From the NCBI GenBank assembly GCA_021648145.1, contig JAKITI010000008.1, positions 62,001 to 126,000 on the forward strand: a stretch of 64,000 nt of DNA, given 5' to 3'. This stretch comes from Gammaproteobacteria bacterium (GTDB lineage: Bacteria; Pseudomonadota; Gammaproteobacteria; JAADGQ01). Position numbers and translations under genes: made by a program. Positions 32,873 through 41,256 of the stretch are shown one piece after another (position 1 is the first letter of the stretch; each line of letters opens with the position of its first letter). Under the pieces are notes generated by a model, which saw nothing but the letters and a program-made list of their open reading frames with translations, made no database searches and was not told where the DNA came from.

Positions 32873-32910
32873 TTTCTGGGCATGAAGAAACATCTCTTCA
32901 TGCCCAGAAA
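32873..32910. repeat. Perfect 16-bp inverted repeat in the sspA leader
   Basis: The arms TTTCTGGGCATGAAGA and TCTTCATGCCCAGAAA are exact complements around a 6-nt loop, between the DAHP synthase stop (32954) and the sspA start (32835). Neither strand has a T run after the stem, so it is not a textbook terminator; it could be the terminator or 3' end of the DAHP synthase mRNA, or a leader structure of sspA. Confidence 0.7.
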
Positions 32911-32953
32911 AAAGCCCTACATTATAGCGCATTTTCAGTTGATTTTTTGAAAA

Positions 32954-34012
32954 TTATTTTTTGCGTCGTTGCTGTACTGAAGCGGCTAGTTTTTTTAGTA
33001 ATGGAACGGAGTTATCCCAGCTTAAACAGCCATCAGTAATGCTTTGTCCATAGGTTGGAGCTTTGCCATCGACAATATTTTGTCGCCCTCCAATCAGATG
33101 GCTTTCGATCATGACACCTATAATCCGAGGGTCCCCATCGGCAATCTGCTTTGCAACATGATTTCCAACCTGAGTCTGTTTTTCAGGCTGCTTGTTGCTA
33201 TTGGCATGACTGAGATCAATCATGATATTTTCACGTAATCCTGCATTCTTCAAAGTCTGGCTTGCGAGGTTGACTGATTCGGTATCGTAATTTGGAGCGC
33301 TGTTTCCACCGCGTAGAATGATATGACAATCGTCATTACCTGTGGTGGCAAAGATTGCAGAGCACCCTGCCTTGGTAACGGAAAGAAAGTTATGGGGTTG
33401 TGATGCTGAGCAGATAGCATCAACAGCAATATTTAGATTGCCATCAGTACCATTTTTAAATCCCACAGGGCAAGATAGGCCGGAAGCAAGTTCACGATGT
33501 GCTTGGCTTTCTGTCGTGCGAGCACCGATTGCCCCCCAGCTGATGAGGTCGGCGATATATTGAGGGCTGATGAGATCTAGGTATTCTGTCGCGGCAGGAA
33601 CCCCTATTTCGTTGAGATCCAGTAATAGCTTGCGAGCTAAATTCAAGCCTTTGTTGATATGAAAGCTGCCATCCAGCTCAGGGTCATTGATCAGCCCTTT
33701 CCAACCGACACGTGTGCGTGGCTTTTCGAAGTAGACACGCATGATGATGAGCAGGTCATCTTTCAATGTTTCACTTACTTTTTTCAAGCGAGTCGCATAC
33801 TCAAGAGCCGCTTCGGGGTCATGAATAGAGCATGGCCCGACGATCACGATTAAGCGGTCATCTTTTCCTGTCAGAATGTTATGTTCTTGTTGTCTGGTAT
33901 CCAGGATTAATTTTGCAGCTGACTCTGTAATAGGATGTTTTTGGTGCACGTCTTCTGGAGCGAGTAACTCTTTGAGTGCTACGATACGTAAATCGTCCGT
34001 TAGGTATTTCAT
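32954..34012 (-). CDS. 3-deoxy-7-phosphoheptulonate (DAHP) synthase, class I
   Basis: The enzyme condenses phosphoenolpyruvate and erythrose-4-phosphate in the first step of aromatic amino acid synthesis. The 352 aa fit the AroF/G/H family: IVIVGPCSIHDPEAALEYA in its conserved form, RVYFEKPRTRVGWKGLINDP, GARTTESQAHRELASGLS, PVGFKNGTDGN, and IMIDLSHANSNK with the metal-binding region. Which allosteric isoform it is (Phe-, Tyr- or Trp-sensitive) cannot be decided here. The gap to the upstream beta-propeller gene is 28 bp. Confidence 0.94.
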   Translation of the reverse strand: MKYLTDDLRIVALKELLAPEDVHQKHPITESAAKLILDTRQQEHNILTGKDDRLIVIVGPCSIHDPEAALEYATRLKKVSETLKDDLLIIMRVYFEKPRTRVGWKGLINDPELDGSFHINKGLNLARKLLLDLNEIGVPAATEYLDLISPQYIADLISWGAIGARTTESQAHRELASGLSCPVGFKNGTDGNLNIAVDAICSASQPHNFLSVTKAGCSAIFATTGNDDCHIILRGGNSAPNYDTESVNLASQTLKNAGLRENIMIDLSHANSNKQPEKQTQVGNHVAKQIADGDPRIIGVMIESHLIGGRQNIVDGKAPTYGQSITDGCLSWDNSVPLLKKLAASVQQRRKK

Positions 34013-34040
34013 GGTTTAATTCTGCATTTATTTGTATAGC

Positions 34041-35297
34041 TTATATGTCGTAAAGACGAGCGTGGCTTGAACTGTTTTTAAGTATAACTGTTTCGATCAC
34101 GGTATTGCTTGTTGCATCAATAACACTGACTGAGCCATCCGTTGGGTTGGTTACAAATACGTAGGGTGCCCTGCCGTCTTGTTGCATCAGTATATCAGCA
34201 GAGCGGCTGCCACATTGTGCTTGTCCGACTTTGATTTCGGTGAGCAGCGGCATATTGGGCAGAGCAGACGTGTCATACACCTGAATTATGTCAGTTTTTG
34301 CATTTTTTTGTTGAGCATCATTGCCTGATGCGGCACAAGCGAGATAGAGTTTGTCGCCTGTTGGACTGAAGGTGTATTTTGCAGCATAGACATCGGGTAT
34401 TTTTATAATACCTACAACCGCTTTATTTAGCACATCAATAATAGGCAGCTCACCAATAATATGTTCAGCATCTGATTTTCGATCGGCACCTTTACCAATT
34501 AAAAATTGTCCCGCAGGGTGCAGTAACAGGTTGCGACTGCCTTTGAGCTCAATTGTGCTTTCAATTACATTTTTGATCGGATCAATAATTTGTATTTGTT
34601 CGTAACCGTTACTGAGGCAATACAGCTTTCCAGTAAGAGACGAGTAGTCAGTGCCATGAGGAAATGAGTTGTTTGGAATGCCAGCTTCACCATTTTCTTC
34701 TTTTTCGGCATTACATAAGTTAATGGTTGCAACAATTTTTAACCAGGTCTCTTCATCATCAGGGTCATTACCAATGACGGAGAGAGTGCCATCTTTTAAG
34801 TTGGAAATGAATGTACGATGAGGCACATTGGGTGCACTTTTTGAAGGTGCTGAAAAAGTTGCATTGTGATGCCCGCGCCCTACACAGATGGTTTTTAAAA
34901 CTTTAGCCGACTCACTTTGACCTGCCTTGTCTAGGTTGACAACCATGACAGAAGAGCCTTGAGTACCACAATTGAGAGTATCGTTACCTGTCTGTTTATC
35001 ACCATCATTCATGTACCAAACTCGGTCAGAGTATGGGTCGGGATAAGCATGTACTGGAAATGCATCCGTTGGAAAACGATCAGCAAGATATATCTCTTTT
35101 GATGCAGGGTTCATCAAGATCACTTTCTCGTTTCGGCTGATACCAAGAAAAACAGGCTTGTAAGGTTTTGCAGTATCAGTGGCAGGATCAAGCGGGATCT
35201 CTTTTATAGAAGTTATCCCATCATGTTTGATGATTGAAATGTTGCCCGTCTTTCTATCGCTCGAAAAGCAGGCTAATGACCAGCAAACCTTGTTCAT
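34041..35297 (-). CDS. YVTN/YncE-type beta-propeller protein without evident signal peptide
   Basis: A 418-residue protein of repeated beta-propeller blades. The clearest blade is at the C-terminus (PYVFVTNPTDGSVSVIDA then TVIETVIL), with others at TFISNLKDGTLSVIGNDP, QIQIIDPIKNVIESTIEL and KLYLACAASGNDAQ. This matches the YncE/40-residue YVTN family, usually periplasmic or surface proteins, often with metal or electron-transfer partners. The N-terminus MNKVCWSLACFSSDRKTG has no hydrophobic signal, so cytoplasmic location or a misjudged start should be considered. Function unknown. Confidence 0.7.
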   Translation of the reverse strand: MNKVCWSLACFSSDRKTGNISIIKHDGITSIKEIPLDPATDTAKPYKPVFLGISRNEKVILMNPASKEIYLADRFPTDAFPVHAYPDPYSDRVWYMNDGDKQTGNDTLNCGTQGSSVMVVNLDKAGQSESAKVLKTICVGRGHHNATFSAPSKSAPNVPHRTFISNLKDGTLSVIGNDPDDEETWLKIVATINLCNAEKEENGEAGIPNNSFPHGTDYSSLTGKLYCLSNGYEQIQIIDPIKNVIESTIELKGSRNLLLHPAGQFLIGKGADRKSDAEHIIGELPIIDVLNKAVVGIIKIPDVYAAKYTFSPTGDKLYLACAASGNDAQQKNAKTDIIQVYDTSALPNMPLLTEIKVGQAQCGSRSADILMQQDGRAPYVFVTNPTDGSVSVIDATSNTVIETVILKNSSSHARLYDI

Positions 35298-35405
35298 TCT
35301 GTTGTACCTTTAGTTTAAAATAGAGGAGAGAATAGGAAATTTAAGGCAATTTCTCAACTTATACTCAACAATACTACCAAGCGAAGGGTTGAGTTTGGAG
35401 TAAAT

Positions 35406-35963
35406 TCAATAAAAAGAGCTGTCTTGAATTCGTTGTTGGTTGAACTCAGTATTGAGCTTTGCGCGGTTTTCGGGAACTTCATAAATTAGAAGGCTTTTGT
35501 TTTTGTAAAAATCAGTATAAAGGGTGATGAGAATATTTTCTATATTCCAGCGCAGGGTGCTATCGGTTAGAAAGATCCCTTTGTTGTATTCGGCTGGTCC
35601 ATATTTACTTTCTAATTTTTGTTGAATGGTGTGGTGGTATTGCGTTGGAAATTGATACTCCAGAAAAGCAAAATTTCCATTTTCTTTAATGAAGCCCGTA
35701 TAGAGACGTTCGCTGTTTTCAAAAAGCTTGTTACTCTCATAAATATCATAAAAATTAGAAAGCCCCCCTTCACGTATCAGCTTGGCTCCCGCCTGTTTAA
35801 TCGCACTGCGTAATAGGTTTCTATTTGTAGTTTCAATATTGATGCCGAACAGCTCAAGCGAATAGATCGGCGGTGAATAGCTGCTGCTGATTAATAAATA
35901 GAGCGAAAGGATAGTTGTGCTGTATCTCATACTATTAACTTTCGGACTTTGTTTCCTAATCAT
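35406..35963 (-). CDS. Small exported hypothetical protein
   Basis: Up to 185 aa, not recognised. A hydrophobic signal (STTILSLYLLISSSYSPPIYS) follows either the first ATG (35963) or a second one at 35930 (MRYSTT), and no clear ribosome site decides between them. The mature part has segments YGPAEYNKGIFLTDSTLRW and NILITLYTDFYKNKSLLIYEVP, reminiscent of small periplasmic proteins that compare a predicted and observed strand pattern (KYGxP...W), but I cannot name a family. It stands alone, divergent from cheW. Confidence 0.6.
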   Translation of the reverse strand: MIRKQSPKVNSMRYSTTILSLYLLISSSYSPPIYSLELFGINIETTNRNLLRSAIKQAGAKLIREGGLSNFYDIYESNKLFENSERLYTGFIKENGNFAFLEYQFPTQYHHTIQQKLESKYGPAEYNKGIFLTDSTLRWNIENILITLYTDFYKNKSLLIYEVPENRAKLNTEFNQQRIQDSSFY

Positions 35964-36022
35964 TAGGTCATTTAAAGTCGATATTCAGATTATCTGCTGA
36001 AAAACAGAGGAGGCATGATGTA

Positions 36023-36526
36023 ATGGTGGCGAGTATTGAAGCAATGAACCAACCAAATATTTTGAGTGAAACAGATTTGCAATCGGATGCTGGGGTGGTG
36101 CGTTATGGTGTTCGGGTCGGGGGGCTTCATTTGCTGCTTCCTTCGCAGACTTTGAATGAGGTTGTTGATGAGGGTGTGATTTATCCTGTGCCCAATACGC
36201 CGGAATGGTTTGGAGGGGTGATTAATCATCGTGGAAATATTGTTTCGATTTTTGATTTAAAAGGGCTGCTCTTTGACAAGGAAACCTATACGTCGTCCCA
36301 AAATAATGAGTCTCAGATTTTAGTTATTGGTCGCGGCGATGGAGCTGTGGGTATTTTAATTGATGCTTTGCCACAAGCTGTCAGTCTTGAAGAGCTTGAG
36401 AAGGGTGGTCAAATAGATATGCCTGCTATCTTAGAGCGGCATTTGACCTCGAATAAGAGCTGTGAATGGGTGGAGGTTGATTTCTCTGGGTTGTTTGAAG
36501 AAATTGGGGGGTTGATACTTTCGTAA
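36023..36526 (+). CDS. Stand-alone CheW-domain protein
   Basis: The 167 aa carry one CheW/SH3-like domain: VRYGVRVGGLHLLLPSQTLNEVVDEG, then YPVPNTPEWFGGVINHRGNIVSIFDLKGLL, where NHRGN(I/V)xxIxDL is the signature. CheW couples chemoreceptors to the CheA kinase; proteins like this one are also found with the pili Chp system (PilI-like). GAGGAGG about 9 nt upstream supports the ATG at 36023; two ATGs just before it run into a stop. No other chemotaxis gene is in the window. It converges on the CsrB-like RNA gene. Confidence 0.88.
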   Translation: MVASIEAMNQPNILSETDLQSDAGVVRYGVRVGGLHLLLPSQTLNEVVDEGVIYPVPNTPEWFGGVINHRGNIVSIFDLKGLLFDKETYTSSQNNESQILVIGRGDGAVGILIDALPQAVSLEELEKGGQIDMPAILERHLTSNKSCEWVEVDFSGLFEEIGGLILS

Positions 36527-36574
36527 ATATGGCAGCAAGTTATGCCTGAATATATGCGCAGAATGATTCTGAAA

Positions 36575-37012
36575 ATGAAAAGTTGGTGAGGCCATCCTTG
36601 GCCAAATAATGATTACATCCCGTAATCTAAGGTACGCGCAATGCGTACAGTCCATTTCTCCCTGAGTTTTCAATCGCATCTATCCCTAATCCTTCGCGAC
36701 TGTTGCTTCCATGCTGTCACTCCATGTGACATAGCGGCATCTTGCCTTCCAATATATATTGCCTCTTCCCTATCCATAGCATACTACTTCCATTATCTGA
36801 ATTTCACTCCTGTGAAACCAGTTTCAAAGTTGTATCTGTGTAACAGGCATCCTGCCATGATCATTCCATGACCAGTTGCATTCAATCCTTACCCTTGCGG
36901 CCGACTTCCTGTCAGAACCGATCCATGTGTTACGATTTACACAGTAACATCCTTTTGTTGCAACGCATTCCTTTATTCCTTGTTGCTTAGCTTCGTCCTT
37001 GCGAACATGTTA
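36575..37012 (-). ncRNA. CsrB/RsmZ-like CsrA-sequestering RNA (candidate)
   Basis: No plausible protein is encoded in the 644 bp between cheW and arsS. Read on the minus strand, the stretch 36595-36998 contains 22 GGA triplets and its complement none, a striking strand bias. Several GGAs sit in loops of perfect small stems: TTTCAC-AGGA-GTGAAA (36802-36817), TGTCAC-ATGGA-GTGACA (36715-36731), GATTAC-GGGAT-GTAATC (36611-36627), GGCCA-AGGA-TGGCC (36590-36603), GGCA-GGA-TGCC (36846-36856). Others are in single-stranded AAGGAA/AAGGATG contexts. CsrA binds GGA in hairpin loops, and CsrB-type RNAs of 350-400 nt carry about 20 such sites. Ends are estimates: a weak promoter near 37020-37048, and a 3' end near the GGCC hairpin, which is followed by CTTTTCATTTT. 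Confidence 0.78.
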
Positions 37013-37054
37013 ACGGCGGATACAGGGTAAACTTGAGAAAACGCACAAGCATTG

Positions 37055-37079
37055 TTACATACTATTGAATAGTTTGTAA
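37055..37079. promoter_or_regulatory. 25-bp near-perfect palindrome upstream of the CsrB-like RNA
   Basis: Arms TTACA-T-ACTATT and AATAGT-T-TGTAA around a central G, with one mismatched pair. It lies about 55 bp upstream of the estimated RNA start and 92 bp before arsS. Long palindromes in this position bind response regulators (GacA/UvrY class) in known csrB/rsmZ promoters, but this one does not match the TGTAAG-N6-CTTACA consensus, so the binding protein is unknown. Confidence 0.5.
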
Positions 37080-37093
37080 ATTTTAATTTTTTA

Positions 37094-37109
37094 TGTGAGG
37101 TCTGTCACA
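37094..37109. promoter_or_regulatory. CRP/Vfr-type operator
   Basis: TGTGA-GGTCTG-TCACA, a perfect match to the CRP consensus TGTGA-N6-TCACA. It lies 61 bp upstream of the arsS start and about 90 bp upstream of the estimated start of the divergent CsrB-like RNA, so it could serve either. No crp gene is in the window. Confidence 0.65.
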
Positions 37110-37170
37110 GTAAATAAAAACATTTTTTGGTAGCGAGTTGTCGTAATGAAAAAAGGAGTAATAATTAGGT

Positions 37171-38136
37171 ATGCTCAATACATTGTCGCTGCTTGAAGAG
37201 TGGGAGTTTCCGTCTGTAACGAGAAATAAAGTGGAGGTGTTGCAGGTCAACTTAGGGTATCGCTGTAACTTGCAATGTTTGCACTGTCATGTTGATGCCG
37301 GTCCTAAGCGGACTGAAATGATGGCGCGCGATGTTGTTGACGATGTCGTCAGGTTTTTGGAGCAAGGCGGGATCAAAGTTCTGGACCTGACGGGGGGCGC
37401 GCCAGAGATGAATGAGAGCTTTCACTATTTGATCGCGTGTGCCCGATCTTTGGGAGTTCATGTTATTGATCGTTGTAATTTAACGATTCTTGAAGAGTTT
37501 GGTTATGAAGGGGTCGCTCACTTTTTAGCCAAAAACAGAGTAGAGGTGGTCGCCTCATTGCCGTGCTACCTTGAAGATAATGTTGATAAGCAGCGAGGTC
37601 GGGGTACTTTTGCTGCGAGCATTAAGGGGCTTCAAAGGTTGAATGCTTTGGGGTATGGGAAAGCCGCAACAGGCTTGGTGTTGAATCTTGTTTATAATCC
37701 ACAAGGTTCTGTTTTACCTCCTCCGCAGGCGGCTTTGGAAGTTGATTATAAAAAGTATCTAATGGACAATTTTAGTATAGAATTTAACCAGTTATTTACA
37801 TTAACAAATATGCCAATCAAGCGCTTTGGCAGTATGCTGATTTCAAAAGGTGAGTTTGATGAGTATATCCAGTTATTAAAAAATGCATACCGGCAAGAGA
37901 ATCTGGAGAGTTTAATGTGTCGCAATCAGTTAAGTGTCGATTGGCAAGGTTTTGTTTATGATTGTGACTTTAATCAAATGCTTGATTTGCCTTTGCAACG
38001 GGCAGGAAAAAGCCGTTGGCATCTATCTGAATTAACTGCAACCATGCTTGAAAATCAGCCGATTGTTGTTAAAGGGCACTGTTATGGCTGTACTGCTGGG
38101 CAGGGGAGTAGTTGTGGTGGTGCGCTGGAAGGGTGA
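37171..38136 (+). CDS. arsS: ArsS-family radical SAM protein (DUF3641 type)
   Basis: The 321 aa contain the radical SAM cluster motif CNLQCLHC (CxxxCxxC) in LGYRCNLQCLHCHVDAGP, then the family-specific DLTGGAPEMNESFHYLI, SLPCYLEDNVDKQRGRGTF, and a Cys-rich C-terminus (CDFNQML, GHCYGCTAGQGSSCGG) for an extra cluster. ArsS adds a 5'-deoxyadenosyl group to dimethylarsinate in arsenosugar synthesis; many family members lack the companion methyltransferase ArsM and may do something else, as is the case for the genes visible here. AGGAG lies 12 nt before the ATG, a long spacing. Confidence 0.8.
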   Translation: MLNTLSLLEEWEFPSVTRNKVEVLQVNLGYRCNLQCLHCHVDAGPKRTEMMARDVVDDVVRFLEQGGIKVLDLTGGAPEMNESFHYLIACARSLGVHVIDRCNLTILEEFGYEGVAHFLAKNRVEVVASLPCYLEDNVDKQRGRGTFAASIKGLQRLNALGYGKAATGLVLNLVYNPQGSVLPPPQAALEVDYKKYLMDNFSIEFNQLFTLTNMPIKRFGSMLISKGEFDEYIQLLKNAYRQENLESLMCRNQLSVDWQGFVYDCDFNQMLDLPLQRAGKSRWHLSELTATMLENQPIVVKGHCYGCTAGQGSSCGGALEG

Positions 38137-38219
38137 TTTTTCTGGTATGATGTTCGGCTCTTCCTATACTCGATAACATAAATTGCTGGGTGTAATCAGG
38201 TTTTTCAAAGTAAAATTTC

Positions 38220-39197
38220 ATGCGAATTGGTCCATACGAACTTACAAATAATTTGATACTTGCGCCCATGGCGGGAGTGACTGATGCGCCGTTTCGCCAA
38301 TTGTGCAAGCAATGGGGTGCAGGTTTAGCTGTGTCTGAAATGGTTTCATCTAATTCTCTGTTATGGGGAAGTGATAAAACACGGCGGCGAGCAACATTTT
38401 TTGATGCTGATGATGCACCACGTTCTGTTCAAATTGTTGGTTCAGACCCTGCACTTATGGCGCAAGCTGCACAGATGAATGTTGATAATGGCGCACAAAT
38501 TATTGATATTAATATGGGTTGCCCAGCAAAAAAAATCTGCAACGTGATGGCCGGGTCAGCGTTATTGCAGAATGAGGGGCTTGTCAGGGAAATTCTGGAG
38601 GCTGTTACCAACACTGTTGATGTGCCGGTGACACTCAAAATTCGTACGGGCTGGGATACGGGGAGCCGTAATGGGGCTAACATTGCACGAATCGCAGAGC
38701 AGTCTGGCATTCAGGCTTTGGCCGTGCATGGGCGCACACGTGCTTGCGGGTATCGTGGTGATGCTGAGTACGATACAATTGCTGCTATTAAAGTAGCGGT
38801 GACGATTCCGGTGATTGCTAATGGCGATATTACATCGCCAGAAAAAGCTAAATTTGTACTGGACTATACCGGCGTTGATGCTGTCATGATTGGTCGTGCG
38901 GCACAGGGGCGGCCCTGGATTTTCCGCGATATTGCTGCGTATATAGAAACAGGACGCATTCCACCGCAGCCGACTGCCGTCGAGATAAAAGCGATGGTGT
39001 TGGATCATTTGCAAAAAATGTACGATTTTTATGGCGAATATACTGGGGTACGCATGGCGCGTAAGCACTTATCCTGGTTTAGTAAAGGGCAGGTCGGCGC
39101 TTCTGAATTTCGTCATCGGGTGAATCGGTTGCAGTCATCAGTACAACAAATCAACTTGGCTCATGAATTTTTTGATTGTATGGAAAAGGTCGCATGA
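38220..39197 (+). CDS. dusB: tRNA-dihydrouridine synthase B
   Basis: DusB is an FMN enzyme reducing uridine to dihydrouridine in the tRNA D-loop. The 325 aa show LAPMAGVTDAPFRQLCKQWGAG, INMGCPAKKICNVMAGSALL with the catalytic Cys, AVHGRTRACGYRGDAEYD, VIANGDITSPEKAKF and MIGRAAQGRPWIFRDI. It overlaps fis by 4 bp, the conserved dusB-fis operon. Confidence 0.96.
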   Translation: MRIGPYELTNNLILAPMAGVTDAPFRQLCKQWGAGLAVSEMVSSNSLLWGSDKTRRRATFFDADDAPRSVQIVGSDPALMAQAAQMNVDNGAQIIDINMGCPAKKICNVMAGSALLQNEGLVREILEAVTNTVDVPVTLKIRTGWDTGSRNGANIARIAEQSGIQALAVHGRTRACGYRGDAEYDTIAAIKVAVTIPVIANGDITSPEKAKFVLDYTGVDAVMIGRAAQGRPWIFRDIAAYIETGRIPPQPTAVEIKAMVLDHLQKMYDFYGEYTGVRMARKHLSWFSKGQVGASEFRHRVNRLQSSVQQINLAHEFFDCMEKVA

Positions 39198-39469
39198 GCG
39201 AATCTGGATTAAAGCAGGATGCTACTGTTGAGCGGCACAAACAGCCATTAAGTGGTTGTGTACGAATTGCTCTGGAGATGTATTTTAAAGACCTTGATGG
39301 TGGGTTGCCACCGGAAAATCTTTACCAGATGGTATTGGACGAGGTTGAATTGCCACTCCTTGAAGTTGTAATGAAATATACCGGCGGAAACCAGAGTAAA
39401 GCAGCAAAAATACTGGGTCTTAACAGAACGACGCTCCGCAAAAAATTAAAACGCTATAAATTAGATTAG
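39194..39469 (+). CDS. fis: Nucleoid protein Fis
   Basis: Fis bends DNA and activates rRNA and many growth-phase genes. From the ATG at 39194 (overlapping the dusB stop as ATGA) it is 91 aa; an in-frame ATG 18 nt earlier lies inside dusB and is not preferred. The C-terminal helix-turn-helix GGNQSKAAKILGLNRTTLRKKLKRYKL is nearly invariant in the family. Confidence 0.96.
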   Translation: MSESGLKQDATVERHKQPLSGCVRIALEMYFKDLDGGLPPENLYQMVLDEVELPLLEVVMKYTGGNQSKAAKILGLNRTTLRKKLKRYKLD

Positions 39470-39519
39470 GAGCGAGCATTGAGTCTCTTTTCCCAACTAA
39501 ATATTAAGGAAATTCTGCA

Positions 39520-41094
39520 TTGAAAATAAAGCGTGCGCTCATTAGTGTTTCAGACAAGCGTGGTGTCATCGACTTTGCTCGACAATTGGAGCAAGAGTTT
39601 GAAGTTGAAATATTGTCGACGGGTGGAACGGCAAAGCTGCTCAGCGAACATGGCGTTGCTGTCGTTGAAGTGTCGAGTTATACGGGCTTTCCTGAAATGA
39701 TGGAGGGTCGAGTTAAAACGTTACATCCCAAAATTCATGGTGGATTATTGGGGCGACGTGGTATTGATGATGCTGTGATGGGTGAGCACGGTATCGGAGC
39801 AATAGACTTGGTTGTGGTCAATTTATACCCATTTTCTAAAACGGTTGCCCAGCCTGATTGTACGTTGGTTGATGCGATTGAAAATATTGATATTGGCGGG
39901 CCTGCCATGTTGCGGGCAGCAGCAAAAAATCATGCTTCAGTCAGTGTGGTGGTTGATGTTGATGATTACACAAAAGTACTCAATGAAATGAAGAAAAATG
40001 AGGGCGCAGTTTCAGAGACTGTTCGCTTCTCTCTGGCGGTAAAAACTTTTGAGCATACAGCCGAGTACGATGGTGCGATTGCTAATTATTTAGGGACAAT
40101 ACAAAGCTCAGGTGGACGCACGGACTTCCCGCATACTTATAATGCACAGTACCTAAAAGCGCAGGAGTTACGTTATGGAGAAAATCCTCACCAAAAAGCC
40201 GCTTTCTATATAGAAGCGTCACCCACTGAGGTAAGTGTTGGAACAGCGAACCAGCTGCAAGGTAAAGCACTTTCATTTAATAATATTGCTGATACTGATG
40301 CTGCGCTAGAGTGTGTTAAATCATTGGGTCAGGCGCCTGCTTGTGTCATTGTAAAGCACGCAAATCCTTGTGGAGTGGCTATGGGCGAAAATTTGTTAGC
40401 TGCCTATGAACGTGCTTATGAAACCGATCCAACCTCTGCTTTTGGCGGTATCATTGCGTTCAATCAGGTGCTGGATGAAAAAACAGCCAAGGTATTGATT
40501 GACCGCCAATTTATTGAGGTTATCATTGCACCAGAAATTGCAAAGGCTGCATTGGCTATTTTTGCGAGCAAGCCTAATATTCGTGTATTAAATTGCGGTG
40601 CTTGGGAGCAACAGGAAGAAGGTCGCATTGAATGGGATTACAAGCGGGTGACAGGTGGTTTGCTGATACAAGATCGTGACCAAGGGGTGGTCAAGCAAGC
40701 TGATTTAAAAATCGTGACGAAGCGCAAGCCGAGTGAAGATGAAATGAGAGATCTGTTATTTGCCTGGAAAGTAGCAAAGTTCGTAAAATCTAATGCCATT
40801 GTTTACTGTAAAAACGATCAGACAATAGGTGTCGGAGCAGGGCAGATGAGTCGAGTCTATAGTGCACGTATTGCGGCAATTAAAGCGGCTGATGCCGGTT
40901 TAGAGGTTAAAGGCTCTGTGATGGCCTCTGATGCTTTTTTTCCATTTCGCGATGGTCTGGATAGTGCGGCAGATGTAGGCGTAACAGCGGTCATTCAGCC
41001 TGGCGGTTCCATGCGTGATCAAGAGGTGATTGCTGCTGCTGATGATCATAATATCGCTATGGTTTTTAGTGGGATGAGACATTTTCGCCATTAA
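39520..41094 (+). CDS. purH: AICAR formyltransferase / IMP cyclohydrolase
   Basis: PurH performs the last two steps of de novo purine synthesis to IMP. The 524 aa include the N-terminal MGS-like cyclohydrolase ([19 protein letters not shown], then [28 protein letters not shown]) and the C-terminal transformylase ([34 protein letters not shown], and the end [11 protein letters not shown] with QPGGSMRD). The start codon is TTG with AAGGA upstream; no ATG fits the conserved N-terminus. Confidence 0.96.
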   Translation: MKIKRALISVSDKRGVIDFARQLEQEFEVEILSTGGTAKLLSEHGVAVVEVSSYTGFPEMMEGRVKTLHPKIHGGLLGRRGIDDAVMGEHGIGAIDLVVVNLYPFSKTVAQPDCTLVDAIENIDIGGPAMLRAAAKNHASVSVVVDVDDYTKVLNEMKKNEGAVSETVRFSLAVKTFEHTAEYDGAIANYLGTIQSSGGRTDFPHTYNAQYLKAQELRYGENPHQKAAFYIEASPTEVSVGTANQLQGKALSFNNIADTDAALECVKSLGQAPACVIVKHANPCGVAMGENLLAAYERAYETDPTSAFGGIIAFNQVLDEKTAKVLIDRQFIEVIIAPEIAKAALAIFASKPNIRVLNCGAWEQQEEGRIEWDYKRVTGGLLIQDRDQGVVKQADLKIVTKRKPSEDEMRDLLFAWKVAKFVKSNAIVYCKNDQTIGVGAGQMSRVYSARIAAIKAADAGLEVKGSVMASDAFFPFRDGLDSAADVGVTAVIQPGGSMRDQEVIAAADDHNIAMVFSGMRHFRH

Positions 41095-41119
41095 AAGAAA
41101 ATTGGGCTTAATGAAAAAA

Positions 41120-41256
41120 TATATAGTTAGGGTTGCAATTTTCAGTCGTTTGAGCTCAAATGTAATATATATCTGTCGATAGTAATTCTAACTATATAAA
41201 TAAAACTCTCAGACTTTCTACTTAACCACGTATCAAATACATTTTTTATTGAGAGT
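41120..41256. repeat. Nested inverted repeats in the purH-trxA spacer
   Basis: The 227-bp AT-rich spacer has an 11-bp inverted repeat (TATATAGTTAG at 41120-41130, CTAACTATATA at 41188-41198) enclosing a 12-bp palindrome TTTGAGCTCAAA (41149-41160), then a 7-bp repeat ACTCTCA/TGAGAGT (41205-41211, 41250-41256). No protein or known RNA is recognised; the region must include the trxA promoter. Confidence 0.5.

Noticed and set aside
36529..36660. Two-hairpin arrangement at 36611-36648 (GATTAC/GTAATC and GTACGC/GCGTAC) as a tandem operator
   Set aside because: It is better explained as part of the 3' portion of the GGA-rich CsrB-like RNA, although the second hairpin has no GGA in its loop.
36640..36870. 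Possible small protein on the plus strand in the cheW-arsS spacer (76 codons from 36641)
   Set aside because: No ribosome site, a composition biased by repeated TCC triplets, and full overlap with the structured RNA candidate.
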